Shown: positions 55,452-64,000 of the stretch, piece after piece | How the letters are laid out: every line of letters starts with the position of its first letter | Numbering within the stretch: position 1 is the stretch's first letter | Source: Rhizobium sp. RM | GTDB lineage: Bacteria > Pseudomonadota > Alphaproteobacteria > Rhizobiales > Rhizobiaceae | Length of the DNA stretch: 64,000 bases | Direction: 5' to 3' | Assembly: GCF_013390595.1 (NCBI RefSeq) | Contig: NZ_JACAWV010000002.1 | Coordinates: 62,001-126,000, forward strand | Notes under the pieces: model-generated | What the model was told of the DNA's origin: nothing | Seen by the model: the letters and a program-made list of their open reading frames with translations, nothing else | The model's database searches: none | Position numbers and translations under genes: made by a program

Positions 55452-57494
55452 TCACTCGCTGCCGCTCTCGTGAAAATGATTGTAAATTTGTCGCGCTACG
55501 GTCTCGGAAATGCCCGCCACAGTCATCAAATCGTTGAGGCCTGCGCGGGACACGGCCTTTGCCGTGCCGAAGTGCTGAAGCAGCGCCCGCTTGCGTCCGG
55601 GGCCGATGCCGCTGATTTCATCCAGTGGGTTCTTGATCATTTCCTTCTTGCGCCGTGCCCGGTGTGAGCCAATGGCAAAACGGTGCGCCTCGTCGCGCAT
55701 GCGCTGAATGAAATAGAGCACGGGATCACGTGGCGGCAGAGAAAAATCGCTGCGGCTGTCGGCAAAAAACCGCTCGCGCCCGGCGTCGCGGTCGACGCCC
55801 TTGGCTACGCCGATGGCGATCACGCTGTCGCGAATGTCCAGCTCGTCGAGAATGGCACGTACCGCCGTCATCTGGCCCTGACCACCATCGATCAGGATCA
55901 CATCGGGCCAGGCAGGGAAGGGGGCATCAGCCAGTTCTTCCTGGGTAGGTGCCTGCGTCCGGTCGGGTTTGCCTTCTTCCTTCAGCAGTCTGGAAAACCG
56001 TCTCGTCATCACCTCGCGCATCATGCCGAAGTCATCACCGGGCGTGATGTCGGTCGATTTGATGTTGAACTTGCGGTACTGGTTCTTCACGAAGCCTTCT
56101 GGCCCCGCGACAACCATGCCGCCGACGGCATTGGTGCCCATGATATGCGAGTTATCGTAAATCTCGATCCGGCGCGGGACATAGGGGAGGCCGAAGGTCT
56201 CGGCAAATCCCTTCAGCAGCCGTGTCTGGGAAGAGGTCTCTGCAAGCTTGCGACCATGCGCCTCGCGCGCATTGGCAAGAACGTGGTCGGTGATGTCTTT
56301 CTTTTCCCCGCGCTGCGGCACGGCGATCGTGACCTTGTGCCCGGCCTTTTCACCCAGCGCGGCGGCCAGTAATTCCTGCTCTTCCACCGTTTCAGACAGC
56401 AGGATTTGCCGCGGCACCGGCTTGTCGTCGTAAAACTGCGCCAGGAAGGCGTTGAGAATTTCGGCGCTGGACAGCGAAGGATCGGCTTTCGGGAAATAAG
56501 CGCGGTTGCCCCAGTTCTGGCCGGTGCGGAAAAAGAACACCTGAATGCAGGATATGCCGCCTTCATGATGGATCGCGAAGACATCCGCCTCTTCGATACC
56601 GGCCGGGTTGATGCCCTGATGGCTCTGGACATGACTGAGCGCTGCCAGACGATCGCGGTAAACGGCGGCACGTTCGAAATCGAGATCTTCCGCAGCTTCG
56701 TTCATCTGCCGGGCAATTGCGGTCTTCACGCTCTGGCTCTTGCCGGAGAGGAAGTCCTTGGCCTCCTGTACCAGTTCGTCATACCCCGCATCGCTGATTT
56801 CATGCGTGCAGGGGCCGGAACAGCGCTTGATCTGATACAGAAGACAGGGGCGTGTTCGTGTTTCGAAAACGCTGTCGGTGCAGGTACGGATCAGGAAGGC
56901 GCGTTGCAGCGAGTTGATCGTGCGACCAACGGCACCGGCAGAGGCGAAGGGACCAAAATAGTCACCCTTTCGGGCACGTGCGCCACGGTGCTTGAAAATC
57001 GCAGGCGCACGGCTGTCGGCGGTGATGAGGATATAAGGAAACGACTTGTCGTCGCGCAGCAGCACGTTGAAACGTGGCCGCAGGCGCTTGATGAGATTGG
57101 CTTCCAGGAGCAGCGCTTCGGTTTCCGTCCGCGTCGTGACGAATTCCATGTGCACCGTCAGCCGCACCATCTGGCCGATGCGGTTGGAATGAACACGGCC
57201 CTGCGCATAGTTGCCGACACGCTTCTTCAGCGAGCGCGCCTTGCCAACATAAAGTACATCACCCGCTTCATTGAACATGCGGTAGACACCCGGCGCATTT
57301 GGCAGGTGTTTGACGAATTCGCCGATCAGGTCCATGCCGGTTAGGCCGGATTCGTTCTTCCAGCCCGCAGTCCAGTCGATGCCTTGCGAGGCACCCGCCT
57401 CGGCCGCTTCCGGTGCGGCAAGACTGGTGTCATCGTCTTCATCGTCGGTTTCATCGAAGAGAACACCGCCATCCGGCAGCTTCTTTCCGTTCAT
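55452..57494 (-). CDS. uvrC: Excinuclease ABC subunit C
   Basis: A 680-residue nucleotide-excision-repair nuclease. The GIY-YIG domain ('[20 protein letters not shown]') is at residues ~65-150, a UVR motif ('[20 protein letters not shown]') near 235, the RNase H-like nuclease domain in the 380-560 region ('[19 protein letters not shown]', '[12 protein letters not shown]'), and helix-hairpin-helix repeats at the end ('[17 protein letters not shown]'). An acidic N-terminal extension of ~50 residues precedes it. Overlaps the upstream SDR by 4 bases. Confidence 0.96.
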   Translation of the reverse strand: MNGKKLPDGGVLFDETDDEDDDTSLAAPEAAEAGASQGIDWTAGWKNESGLTGMDLIGEFVKHLPNAPGVYRMFNEAGDVLYVGKARSLKKRVGNYAQGRVHSNRIGQMVRLTVHMEFVTTRTETEALLLEANLIKRLRPRFNVLLRDDKSFPYILITADSRAPAIFKHRGARARKGDYFGPFASAGAVGRTINSLQRAFLIRTCTDSVFETRTRPCLLYQIKRCSGPCTHEISDAGYDELVQEAKDFLSGKSQSVKTAIARQMNEAAEDLDFERAAVYRDRLAALSHVQSHQGINPAGIEEADVFAIHHEGGISCIQVFFFRTGQNWGNRAYFPKADPSLSSAEILNAFLAQFYDDKPVPRQILLSETVEEQELLAAALGEKAGHKVTIAVPQRGEKKDITDHVLANAREAHGRKLAETSSQTRLLKGFAETFGLPYVPRRIEIYDNSHIMGTNAVGGMVVAGPEGFVKNQYRKFNIKSTDITPGDDFGMMREVMTRRFSRLLKEEGKPDRTQAPTQEELADAPFPAWPDVILIDGGQGQMTAVRAILDELDIRDSVIAIGVAKGVDRDAGRERFFADSRSDFSLPPRDPVLYFIQRMRDEAHRFAIGSHRARRKKEMIKNPLDEISGIGPGRKRALLQHFGTAKAVSRAGLNDLMTVAGISETVARQIYNHFHESGSE

Positions 57495-58279
57495 TCAGGT
57501 ATCTCCGCCACGTCAGGGGTTTCCCAGCTCAGATGCTGGCCGCCGTCGAGCGCGATCATTTGTCCGGTGATCGACGGCGTGTCAAAAAGAAAGCGAATCG
57601 TCCGCCCGAATTCCTCCGGTGCTGGACCTCTCTTTAATATAAGGCCGTCGATTTGTGCCTGAAAGTCCTCCAGCCGCTGTCTTTCGCTTTTGAAGGAAGG
57701 GCCGGGGCCAATTGCATTGACCCGCACGCGCGGTGCAAAGCTTTGTGCCATGGTCTGCGTCGCCATCCACAGCGCCGCCTTGGATAATGTGTAGGAGTAA
57801 AAGCGGGGATTTGGCGAGAGAACGCGCTGATCGACGATATTGACGATCAGGCCGGAATTTTCGGCAGGCAAGTGCCTGACCAGCTCGGAAGCCAGAATGG
57901 AGGGAGCGCGAACGTGAACGGCGAAATGCGCGTCGAAAGCCGCAGCATCCGGTTCGGCAGCGGAATCATGCCGGAAAACCGAGGCGTTGTTGACGAGAAC
58001 ACCAATAGGTCCGAGTGCCGCTTGGGCCTTCATAACCAGCTCGGCCGTTTGTGACGATTGTGTCAGATCAGCTTGAAGTGCGACAGCCTTGCCACCGTTC
58101 TGCCTTATTTCGTTAGCGAATTCCTCTGCTTCGGCGATTGAGGTGTTGGCATGGATGGCGACCGCAAAACCCTGCGCCGCAAGGTCCGTGGCAATTGCAC
58201 GTCCCAGCCGGCGTGCGGCCCCGGTTATCAAGACAGTCTTTGGTATATTCTCGCTCACATTCGACCTGCATTTGCTCAT
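57491..58279 (-). CDS. SDR oxidoreductase with pteridine-reductase-like cofactor motif
   Basis: A 262-residue short-chain dehydrogenase. The cofactor loop is TGAARRLG, with Arg in place of the usual second Gly (TGxxxRxG), a feature of pteridine reductases and FolM-like proteins. '[12 protein letters not shown]' and the catalytic '[11 protein letters not shown]' (Tyr-x3-Lys) follow. It could reduce dihydropterins, but the substrate is not proven. Start uncertain: ATG 58279 or GTG 58258. It leads the coupled uvrC unit. Confidence 0.82.
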   Translation of the reverse strand: MSKCRSNVSENIPKTVLITGAARRLGRAIATDLAAQGFAVAIHANTSIAEAEEFANEIRQNGGKAVALQADLTQSSQTAELVMKAQAALGPIGVLVNNASVFRHDSAAEPDAAAFDAHFAVHVRAPSILASELVRHLPAENSGLIVNIVDQRVLSPNPRFYSYTLSKAALWMATQTMAQSFAPRVRVNAIGPGPSFKSERQRLEDFQAQIDGLILKRGPAPEEFGRTIRFLFDTPSITGQMIALDGGQHLSWETPDVAEIPE

Positions 58280-58629
58280 ACCCGCCCTATGTGATGGATA
58301 TAAATGCAAATCGCAAGATTTTCTTCAGGCGTTAAAGAAAAAGGCCGAATTTAAGTTTTGATATATTCAAAGTTTAATCGAAATATAATCAAGATTAAAT
58401 TGGATATACTCTAAATTAAATTTCTGTTATCCTTAATAAAACCTTTGTTGCAGTTAGGCAACGTCAAATTCTAGTCACGCCACTGCCCCAAACAATTCAC
58501 ATTTTGGCTCTTTGATTTCCTCATTCTCCTATCAAATTCAGTTTCCAGAGGGGCGATTAACCCGACGATTTATGCCGTGTCTGAAAAACGTATGTTTTGA
58601 GTGCAGCGCGGTCTTGAAAGGAGAATAGC
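58280..58629. other. AT-rich intergenic region upstream of the outer-membrane protein gene
   Basis: 350 bases without a gene between divergent starts. 58350-58440 is strongly AT-rich for this genome and contains inverted repeats: TATATTC/GAAATATA (58362-58387) and TTTAATC/GATTAAA (58373-58399). GTTGC/GCAAC (58447-58462) forms a small hairpin further on. GAAAGGAG precedes the ATG at 58630. Promoter elements are not clear. Confidence 0.6.
58362..58387. promoter_or_regulatory. Ros/MucR-box-like AT-rich inverted repeat
   Basis: TATATTC (58362-58368) and GAAATATA (58380-58387) stand as an inverted repeat within a T/A-rich 26-base block. The layout is like the Ros box of Agrobacterium as I recall it (TATATT ... 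AATATA, ~25 bases). Ros/MucR zinc-finger proteins regulate envelope genes in this group. Confidence 0.4.
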
Positions 58630-59286
58630 ATGCGTATTTTCGTAGCAACCCTGATGGCTTCGACCATGGCCGCAGCGGCCTTTTCTGCCGCTCATGCTGC
58701 GGACGCCGTAAATGAAGTGCCGCAGGCACCGGTCGCTTACGACCAGCCAGCACCGGTCAAGGATTGGTCCGGCGCTTACCTCGGTGGTACGGTCAACTAC
58801 GATTGGGGCCGTTTCAGCTCCAGCAACGACGGTCGTGACGCCAAGGGCGCTGGCGGCGGTCTGTACGGTGGTTACAACTGGCAGAACGGCCAGATCGTTT
58901 ACGGTGCGGAAGCTGACGTTAACCTCGGCGACGAGCGTGGCTCTGCCGGTACGGTTGCAGGCAACGCTGTTGAAGGCAAGCAGGGCGTAAACGGTTCGGT
59001 CCGTGCCCGCGTTGGTTACGACATGAACCCGTTCCTGGTTTACGGTACGGCTGGTCTCGCTGCATCTGACAACAAGGTCCGTGACGCGACCTCCAAGGAC
59101 AGCGCAACCGCTCTCGGTTACACTGTTGGTGCAGGTGTAGAAGCCATGGTGACCGACAACATCACCGCTCGTCTGGAATACCGCTACAGCGATTACCAGA
59201 AGAAGGACTACAGCCTCGACTCCGGCGCCTTCTCGCGCGGTTATGACGACCACTCGGTCAAGGCCGGTATCGGCGTCAAGTTCTGA
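58630..59286 (+). CDS. Small outer-membrane beta-barrel protein (Omp25/RopB-like)
   Basis: A 218-residue secreted protein. Signal peptide of ~23 residues ending 'AAHAADA'. The mature part opens with a Pro-rich stretch and then 'DWSGAYLGGTVNYDWGRF', and continues with alternating strands to 'EYRYSDYQKKDYSLD' and a terminal 'KAGIGVKF', with the C-terminal Phe typical of BAM substrates. It resembles the Omp25/Omp31 (Brucella) and RopB (Rhizobium) eight-stranded barrels. Single gene with its own AT-rich control region and a strong terminator. Confidence 0.9.
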   Translation: MRIFVATLMASTMAAAAFSAAHAADAVNEVPQAPVAYDQPAPVKDWSGAYLGGTVNYDWGRFSSSNDGRDAKGAGGGLYGGYNWQNGQIVYGAEADVNLGDERGSAGTVAGNAVEGKQGVNGSVRARVGYDMNPFLVYGTAGLAASDNKVRDATSKDSATALGYTVGAGVEAMVTDNITARLEYRYSDYQKKDYSLDSGAFSRGYDDHSVKAGIGVKF

Positions 59287-59308
59287 TCCTTATCGGATCA
59301 TCAATTGG

Positions 59309-59336
59309 AAAAGCCGGGGTTTACGCCCCGGCTTTT
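59309..59336 (+). terminator. Terminator of the outer-membrane protein gene
   Basis: AAAAGCCGGGG (59309-59319) pairs with CCCCGGCTTTT (59326-59336), with U residues at the 3' foot; the A-run gives it possible function on the minus strand too. Confidence 0.9.
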
Positions 59337-59371
59337 CTGTTTTCCGAATGTCGCATCAAGACCAGGACGTA

Positions 59372-59968
59372 TCAGGCGGCAGCCTTGATCTCGTCATAGG
59401 CTTCAAAACGTTTGGCAAATTTTTCCGGCCATGCTGCCAGTTTCTTGCGGCCTTCGGCCCATTCGCCAGCAAAACGCAGGTCGAGATAGCTTATCATCGC
59501 GGCAAGGGCGAAATGGCCGCCGTGCAGCTTCTTGCCTGTCTTCGGCAGGTTGGCATTGAGATAGTCTAGTCCGCGGACGACTTTTTTCCACTGCTTGTCG
59601 ATCCACGGCTGGTGGACCTTTTCCTCCGGCCGGAAGCGGCGCTCGTAAACGATGGCAAGCAGACAATCCATGATGCCGTCGCACAGTGCTTCGAGAACTT
59701 CCGCATCCGTGCGTTTCTGATGTTTCTTGGGGTAAAGCTTTCCACCCGACAGACGGTCGAGATAATGCATGATGGCAATGCTGTCATAGACCGAACCACC
59801 GTTGTCGAGCAGCAGAACCGGAATTTTGCCGAGCGGATTGTTGTCCATCAGCGTCGCAGGCTCGGCGTTGGTGTCGACGCGGACAGCCGTGATATCTAGG
59901 CCGAGATGGCGCGCAGCCATCCGCGCTTTGGCGGAATAGGGCGAGGCGGGCGAATAAAGCAGTTCCAT
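59372..59968 (-). CDS. Glutathione S-transferase family protein
   Basis: A 198-residue GST. N-terminal thioredoxin-like domain with 'LLYSPASPYSAKARMAARHL' (Ser active-site region), 'NPLGKIPVLLLDNG' (cis-Pro) and 'VYDSIAIMHYLD' (conserved Asp-Ser). The all-helical C-terminal domain is normal. It resembles YibF-like GSTs. Role not known; 19 bases downstream of the RNase T2 gene and perhaps co-transcribed. Confidence 0.88.
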   Translation of the reverse strand: MELLYSPASPYSAKARMAARHLGLDITAVRVDTNAEPATLMDNNPLGKIPVLLLDNGGSVYDSIAIMHYLDRLSGGKLYPKKHQKRTDAEVLEALCDGIMDCLLAIVYERRFRPEEKVHQPWIDKQWKKVVRGLDYLNANLPKTGKKLHGGHFALAAMISYLDLRFAGEWAEGRKKLAAWPEKFAKRFEAYDEIKAAA

Positions 59969-59987
59969 GGTCTGATCCTGTTAAGGG

Positions 59988-60746
59988 TTAACGTATGGGA
60001 ATGATTTCGGTCGTGCTGGCGCGGCAGCCCTTGCGGTCAAGTTCCGGGCAGTCGCGGAAACTCATGTCCTTGTTCATGCATATGCGCACTTCTTCAAGGC
60101 GCTTGCCATCGCAACTGATCGAAATGCCGCGTTTGGACATGCCCGGATTGCTGTCGGTGAACGCGGTTTCGATGGCGTCTGCCGAGAGCGTTGTCGCTTG
60201 TGCGCCCGAAGAAATTGTTGCGGGCAACGTCACGGCTTCGAAGGCTGTCCGTGTGATTGCGAAATACTCTTTCTGCGAAAGGCCGGAGCAGGAGCCATGC
60301 TTACGCCATTGATGGCCGATCAGGCCCATCGATGGCATGATGTCGAACATTGTCCGCCCGAGAGCATCCGGCACGCGCTCCGGCTCATTGCTCTTGCAGA
60401 ATTCGGGATAACCGCTTTCGTTCTGTGGCCACAGGCCATGCACGACAAAGCCGAAGCGCTTGTCGCTGCCGCATTGCTGGCGATTGCCGGAACCGTCCGC
60501 ACCGGCGCAGAATGCGGGCGACCAGGAGAGAGAAAGAACGTAGAAATCAAAGCCGGTGCCGACAGGAACCGACGCCCTGGTGCCGCCGGAGGTCTGCCTG
60601 TTTTGTGTGCCGGCTGGTGCGCTCGCGCGCGTCTCGGCAGAAGGGGTGGGTGTCGCAGGCGTGCGGACAGGCTGGTCTTGCCGTGTCCACCACAAAGCCG
60701 CAAGCGATAACAGTCCAAGAGCGATGAAACCGGCATAACGTTTCAT
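59988..60746 (-). CDS. Secreted ribonuclease T2 family protein
   Basis: A 252-residue exported RNase of the T2 family. An N-terminal hydrophobic segment (residues ~5-20) is followed by a ~45-residue Ala/Pro/Thr-rich linker. The two conserved active-site segments are 'FVVHGLWPQNESG' (CAS-1) and 'HQWRKHGSCSGLS' (CAS-2), with the three catalytic histidines region intact, and about eight cysteines for disulfides. It degrades RNA in the periplasm or outside. Start at ATG 60746; an ATG at 60782 would add twelve residues. Confidence 0.92.
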   Translation of the reverse strand: MKRYAGFIALGLLSLAALWWTRQDQPVRTPATPTPSAETRASAPAGTQNRQTSGGTRASVPVGTGFDFYVLSLSWSPAFCAGADGSGNRQQCGSDKRFGFVVHGLWPQNESGYPEFCKSNEPERVPDALGRTMFDIMPSMGLIGHQWRKHGSCSGLSQKEYFAITRTAFEAVTLPATISSGAQATTLSADAIETAFTDSNPGMSKRGISISCDGKRLEEVRICMNKDMSFRDCPELDRKGCRASTTEIIPIR

Positions 60747-60902
60747 GGGTAGGCACGTTCTCCGGAAGGCTGGCGACCGCATGGCTTGGTAACGTCTAGG
60801 GTCTTACATCAACTTGTGAACGAGGCAAACCGACAATCGCTGATGAAAAGGTTGAAAGCCGTCGGCCATAAAGAATAAGGTCTGTCGAATCTCCCAAAAA
60901 CG

Positions 60903-61895
60903 ATGAATAAATCGGGGAAACTGGAGGAATTTGGCGGGCATGGCCGCATGAAGTTGAAGAAGTACATCTGGCCTGTCGTGGGCCTTGCAACGATCGGTTT
61001 TTCTGCGTGGTTGCTGTACCACGAATTGCGCGGTCTCTCGCTGGACGATTTGTGGGATAGTCTTACGGCCATCAGTGCCAAGGACTGGATATGCTCCGGT
61101 CTTTCGACACTGGTCGCTTACGCAGCACTTGCCGGTTATGATCGTATTGCTCTCCAGCACCTTGGACGCAAGGTGAACTGGCTGTTCATTACGCTGACGT
61201 CCTTCACCACCTATGCCCTGTCCCACAATGTCGGTGCGTCGGTGTTCTCCGGTGCCGTTGTCCGCTACCGGGCTTATACCTCAAAGGGGCTGACGGTCGG
61301 AGAGGTCGGCGTGCTTGTCGGGCTTTGCTCCTTCACCTTCGTCATCGGTACGATCATGCTGATCGGCCTGGTGCTTCTTTATGAACCCGATATCACCGAA
61401 CGCTTCACGGGCATCCTGCCGGTGGAGGCGTCGACCACGACCGGTGTTCTTCTCCTCCTCGTTGTCGGTCTTTATGTGCTTGGAAGCCTGCTCAAGCTGA
61501 AGCCACTCAAGATTGGCTCGTTCTTCTTGCCTTATCCCGCACCACGGCTGGTGGCGCAGCAACTGGTCATCGGGCCGATCGAATTGATCGGCGCGGCCGG
61601 CATCATCTATTTTGCGCTGCCGGAGGCAGGCAATCCCGGCTTCATGATCATTCTCGGGATATTCCTGATTTCCTTTTCGGCGGCGCTGATTTCCCACGCT
61701 CCGGGCGGACTGGGCGTACTGGAACTGGTGTTCGTGACCGGCTTGCCGGATATGAACCCGGCTGATGTCATCGCGGCGTTGCTGGTCTTCCGCCTGTTTT
61801 ACCTCATCATTCCCTTCGTGCTGGGACTGTTCGTCATCCTGTTCTTCGAACGATCGCAACTTGCCGCAGCACAGAGGGAAGAAGGGCTGAAATAG
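60903..61895 (+). CDS. Lysylphosphatidylglycerol-flippase-like membrane protein
   Basis: A 330-residue protein with about eight helices, resembling the UPF0104/LPG synthase transmembrane region (the flippase half of MprF). 'TTYALSHNVGASVFSGAVVR' and 'FLISFSAALISHAPGGLGV' followed by 'LELVFVTGLP' are family signatures. The cytoplasmic synthase domain of MprF is absent, so it is a stand-alone transmembrane unit of unknown substrate. The start may be ATG 60903 or the later ATG 60948 (MKLKKYIW), which gives the more usual N-terminus. Confidence 0.85.
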   Translation: MNKSGKLEEFGGHGRMKLKKYIWPVVGLATIGFSAWLLYHELRGLSLDDLWDSLTAISAKDWICSGLSTLVAYAALAGYDRIALQHLGRKVNWLFITLTSFTTYALSHNVGASVFSGAVVRYRAYTSKGLTVGEVGVLVGLCSFTFVIGTIMLIGLVLLYEPDITERFTGILPVEASTTTGVLLLLVVGLYVLGSLLKLKPLKIGSFFLPYPAPRLVAQQLVIGPIELIGAAGIIYFALPEAGNPGFMIILGIFLISFSAALISHAPGGLGVLELVFVTGLPDMNPADVIAALLVFRLFYLIIPFVLGLFVILFFERSQLAAAQREEGLK

Positions 61896-61898
61896 CCC

Positions 61899-62762
61899 TT
61901 ATCTGTCGTCGGTCTTTTCCTCACCGCGCAGCCAGAATGCGCGGTGCGAGGCGTAACGGTCCTGCGCCATGATGGTTTTGAGAACCGGCAGAAGCGTGTG
62001 CAACTCGTCCTTCAATGTGTAGGGCGGGTTGACGATGATCAGGCCCGACCCGCTCAGACCATCGAGGCGATCGCTTCTGACCGACAGTTCGGCGCACAGC
62101 ATTTTCGGAATGTCGAAGGATTGCAGGCGTTCGTGGAAATCCCTGATCGGCGCGCCTTTTTTCAGTGGGTACCACAGGCAATAGGTGCCGGTCGAAAAAC
62201 GTCGGTAGGCCTTGTTCAGCCCGTCGGCCAGGCGCTGATATTCGTTTTCGAGTTCGAATGGCGGATCGACCAGGATAAGACCGCGCTTTTCCTTCGGCGG
62301 CAGATGCGCGCCAAGCGACAGCCAGCCGTCCAGCTCGGTAACGCGTGCCTGATAGTCCCCTTCGAAAAGACGCGAGAGCGCACGGCAATCGTCAGGATGC
62401 AGTTCCATCGCAGAAAGGCGGTCCTGCGGGCGAAACAGCATGCGCGCCAGCTTCGGTGAGCCGGGATAATACTGGATGCCACCTTCCGGGTTCAGTTCCT
62501 TCACGGCGGTGAGGTAGGGCTCCAGAAGGTCCGCGACAGCGGGCGGCAGATCAGCCTCCATCAGCTTGCCGATGCCGGTCTGCCATTCGCCGGTTTTCTG
62601 CGCCTCTTCGCTCGAAAGGTCATAGAGGCCAATGCCCGCATGCGTGTCGAGCACGCGGAACGCCTTGTCCTTGTTTTGCAGGTAGCGCACCAGCCGCGCC
62701 AGCACGGCGTGCTTGAGGACATCCGCGAAATTGCCGGCGTGGTAGATATGGCGGTAGTTCAT
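61899..62762 (-). CDS. rlmJ: 23S rRNA (adenine2030-N6)-methyltransferase
   Basis: A 287-residue SAM-dependent methyltransferase. 'MNYRHIYHAGNFADVLKHAV' is the family N-terminus, 'VLDTHAGIGLYDL' the SAM-binding loop, and 'LILVDPPFELENEY' contains the DPPF catalytic motif of N6-adenine methylases. Length is normal. Divergent from the molybdoenzyme gene. Confidence 0.95.
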   Translation of the reverse strand: MNYRHIYHAGNFADVLKHAVLARLVRYLQNKDKAFRVLDTHAGIGLYDLSSEEAQKTGEWQTGIGKLMEADLPPAVADLLEPYLTAVKELNPEGGIQYYPGSPKLARMLFRPQDRLSAMELHPDDCRALSRLFEGDYQARVTELDGWLSLGAHLPPKEKRGLILVDPPFELENEYQRLADGLNKAYRRFSTGTYCLWYPLKKGAPIRDFHERLQSFDIPKMLCAELSVRSDRLDGLSGSGLIIVNPPYTLKDELHTLLPVLKTIMAQDRYASHRAFWLRGEEKTDDR

Positions 62763-62856
62763 GGAGGTATCTCGCTTGCCGATGATCAGGATGAATATTC
62801 TTGATGAGCGTCACTTCGGTCTTTTGGCCGCTCCGTTGTTGCAATATACAAAAGAT

Positions 62857-64000
62857 ATGAACGTTGCGACCCCGATTTCCGCCAAAACTCAGGCAGATGC
62901 TACACGCGTCGGCCATACCGTCTGTCCCCATGACTGTCCGAGCGCCTGTGCGCTGGAGGTCGACATCAATGCCGATGGCCGAATTGGCCGGGTGCGCGGC
63001 GCCAATTCCAATACCTATACCGCAGGCGTGATCTGCGCCAAGGTAGCGCGCTATTCCGAGCGTATCTATCATCCCGGCCGTCTGATGACCCCGAAACGCC
63101 GCAAGGGCGCCAAGGGTGCTGGCGACTGGCAGGAGATTTCCTGGGAAGCAGCGCTGGATGAAGTCGCGGATGCCTTTATCAAGGCGGAAGCGAAACACGG
63201 TGCGGAAGCGGTCTGGCCTTATTTTTACGCCGGGACCATGGGGCAGGTGCAGCGCGATTCTATCGAGCGCCTGCGTCACGCCAAGAAATATTCCGGCTTC
63301 TTCGGCACGATCTGCACCAATATGGCCTGGACCGGTTACGTCATGGGCACCGGCGCGTTGCGCGGCCCGGACCCGCGCGAAATGGCCAAGGCCGATGTGG
63401 TGGTGATCTGGGGCACCAATGCGGTCGCCACCCAGGTCAACGTCATGACCCATGCGGTAAAGGCGCGCAAGGAACGTGGTGCAAAGATCGTTGTGGTCGA
63501 TATCTACGACAATCCGACCATGAAACAGGCGGATATGAAGCTTGTCGTCAGGCCGGGTACGGATGCCGCACTCGCCTGCGCCGTCATGCACATTGCCTTC
63601 CGCGACGGCTATGCCGACCGCGCCTATATGGCGAAGTTTGCCGACGATCCGGCCGGTCTCGAAGCGCACCTGAAAACACGGACGCCGCAATGGGCTGCTG
63701 AAATCACCGGTCTTTCCGTTGACCAGATCGAGGATTTCGCACGCCTCGTCGGTGCAACCAAGAAGACCTTTTTCCGCCTCGGTTATGGTTTTGCCCGCCA
63801 GCGCAACGGCGCTATCGCCATGCACGCGGCGCTGTCCATCTCCACGGTCCTTGGCTCCTGGCAATATGAAGGTGGCGGCGCGTTCCACAACAATGGCGCG
63901 ATCTTCCGTCTGAACAAGGCGGAGCTGATGGGCACGGCCTATGCCGATCCCGATGTTCGCCAGCTCGACCAGTCGCAGATCGGCCGTATCCTGACGGGCG
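62857..64000 (+). CDS. Molybdopterin oxidoreductase, N-terminal part (cut by window edge)
   Basis: The first ~381 residues are visible; the gene continues beyond 64000. It opens with a [4Fe-4S] motif, 'TVCPHDCPSACAL' with a fourth Cys in 'GVICAKVARY', then 'HPGRLMTPKRRKG' and 'WPYFYAGTMGQVQRDSIERL', followed by 'VVIWGTNAVATQVNVMTHAV' and 'VVDIYDNPTMKQADMKLVVR', which are the nucleotide-binding segments of the DMSO-reductase superfamily (Mo/W-bis-MGD). No Tat signal is seen at the start, so it is probably cytoplasmic. The exact substrate needs the C-terminal half. Confidence 0.88.
   Translation, partial: MNVATPISAKTQADATRVGHTVCPHDCPSACALEVDINADGRIGRVRGANSNTYTAGVICAKVARYSERIYHPGRLMTPKRRKGAKGAGDWQEISWEAALDEVADAFIKAEAKHGAEAVWPYFYAGTMGQVQRDSIERLRHAKKYSGFFGTICTNMAWTGYVMGTGALRGPDPREMAKADVVVIWGTNAVATQVNVMTHAVKARKERGAKIVVVDIYDNPTMKQADMKLVVRPGTDAALACAVMHIAFRDGYADRAYMAKFADDPAGLEAHLKTRTPQWAAEITGLSVDQIEDFARLVGATKKTFFRLGYGFARQRNGAIAMHAALSISTVLGSWQYEGGGAFHNNGAIFRLNKAELMGTAYADPDVRQLDQSQIGRILTG

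Overview
The window reads as chromosome of an alphaproteobacterium of the Rhizobiaceae, most likely Agrobacterium or a close Rhizobium relative. This rests on protein character and gene order: cvpA-purF and radA near alr and dnaB, rpsF-rpsR-DUF2232-rplI, fabD-fabG-acpP-fabF-mltG-yicC-gmk, and lptF-lptG-lptD, surA, pdxA, rsmA. Other pointers are an alphaproteobacterial-type LexA box and intergenic palindromes of a kind I recall as common in rhizobial genomes. Coding density is high and many neighbours overlap by 1-4 bases. I see no rRNA, tRNA, insertion sequence, prophage, integrase or CRISPR array.

Layout. 1-4.2 kb: the start of an ATM1-like ABC exporter, a LysM membrane protein, a LOG-family protein and RarD. 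4.3-8.2 kb: cysS followed by three tandem GFA-fold zinc proteins and prolyl iminopeptidase, the last four translationally coupled. 8.4-18 kb: an SDR enzyme, purF, cvpA, radA, alr and dnaB, with an AraC regulator plus AzlC/AzlD exporter lying between alr and dnaB on the other strand. 18.3-21.5 kb: a MarR-MFS-HlyD efflux operon. 21.6-24.3 kb: ribosomal proteins S6, S18 and L9 with a DUF2232 membrane protein, preceded by a long, apparently structured leader. 24.3-26.2 kb: an alpha/beta hydrolase and an aldo/keto reductase. 26.4-33.4 kb: fatty-acid synthesis, MltG, YicC and guanylate kinase. 33.4-41.8 kb: a small hydrolase, rsmA, pdxA, surA-like, lptD, lptG, lptF. 42.1-51.9 kb: pepA-holC, an intact GAF-GGDEF protein, a sugar dehydrogenase, a polysaccharide deacetylase lipoprotein, an ABC-F ATPase, a degenerate GGDEF protein, a GST-like protein and ndk. 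52-64 kb: a lipoprotein and CGNR regulator divergent from an orphan LivH-type permease; moaE, moaD, pgsA, uvrC and an SDR; a small outer-membrane barrel; a GST; a secreted RNase T2; an LPG-flippase-like membrane protein; rlmJ; and the first part of a molybdopterin oxidoreductase.

Most of the window is core metabolism and envelope biogenesis. I found no complete novel defence or mobile system. The most interesting signals are regulatory or local: the rpsF leader, a LexA-type box before radA, a CGNR/permease pair sharing an inverted repeat, a triplicated GFA operon, a GGDEF protein in which three key acidic residues are all asparagine, and a hairpin-forming dispersed repeat present twice with a compensatory change. 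Nothing was searched against a database; family names come from motif recognition.
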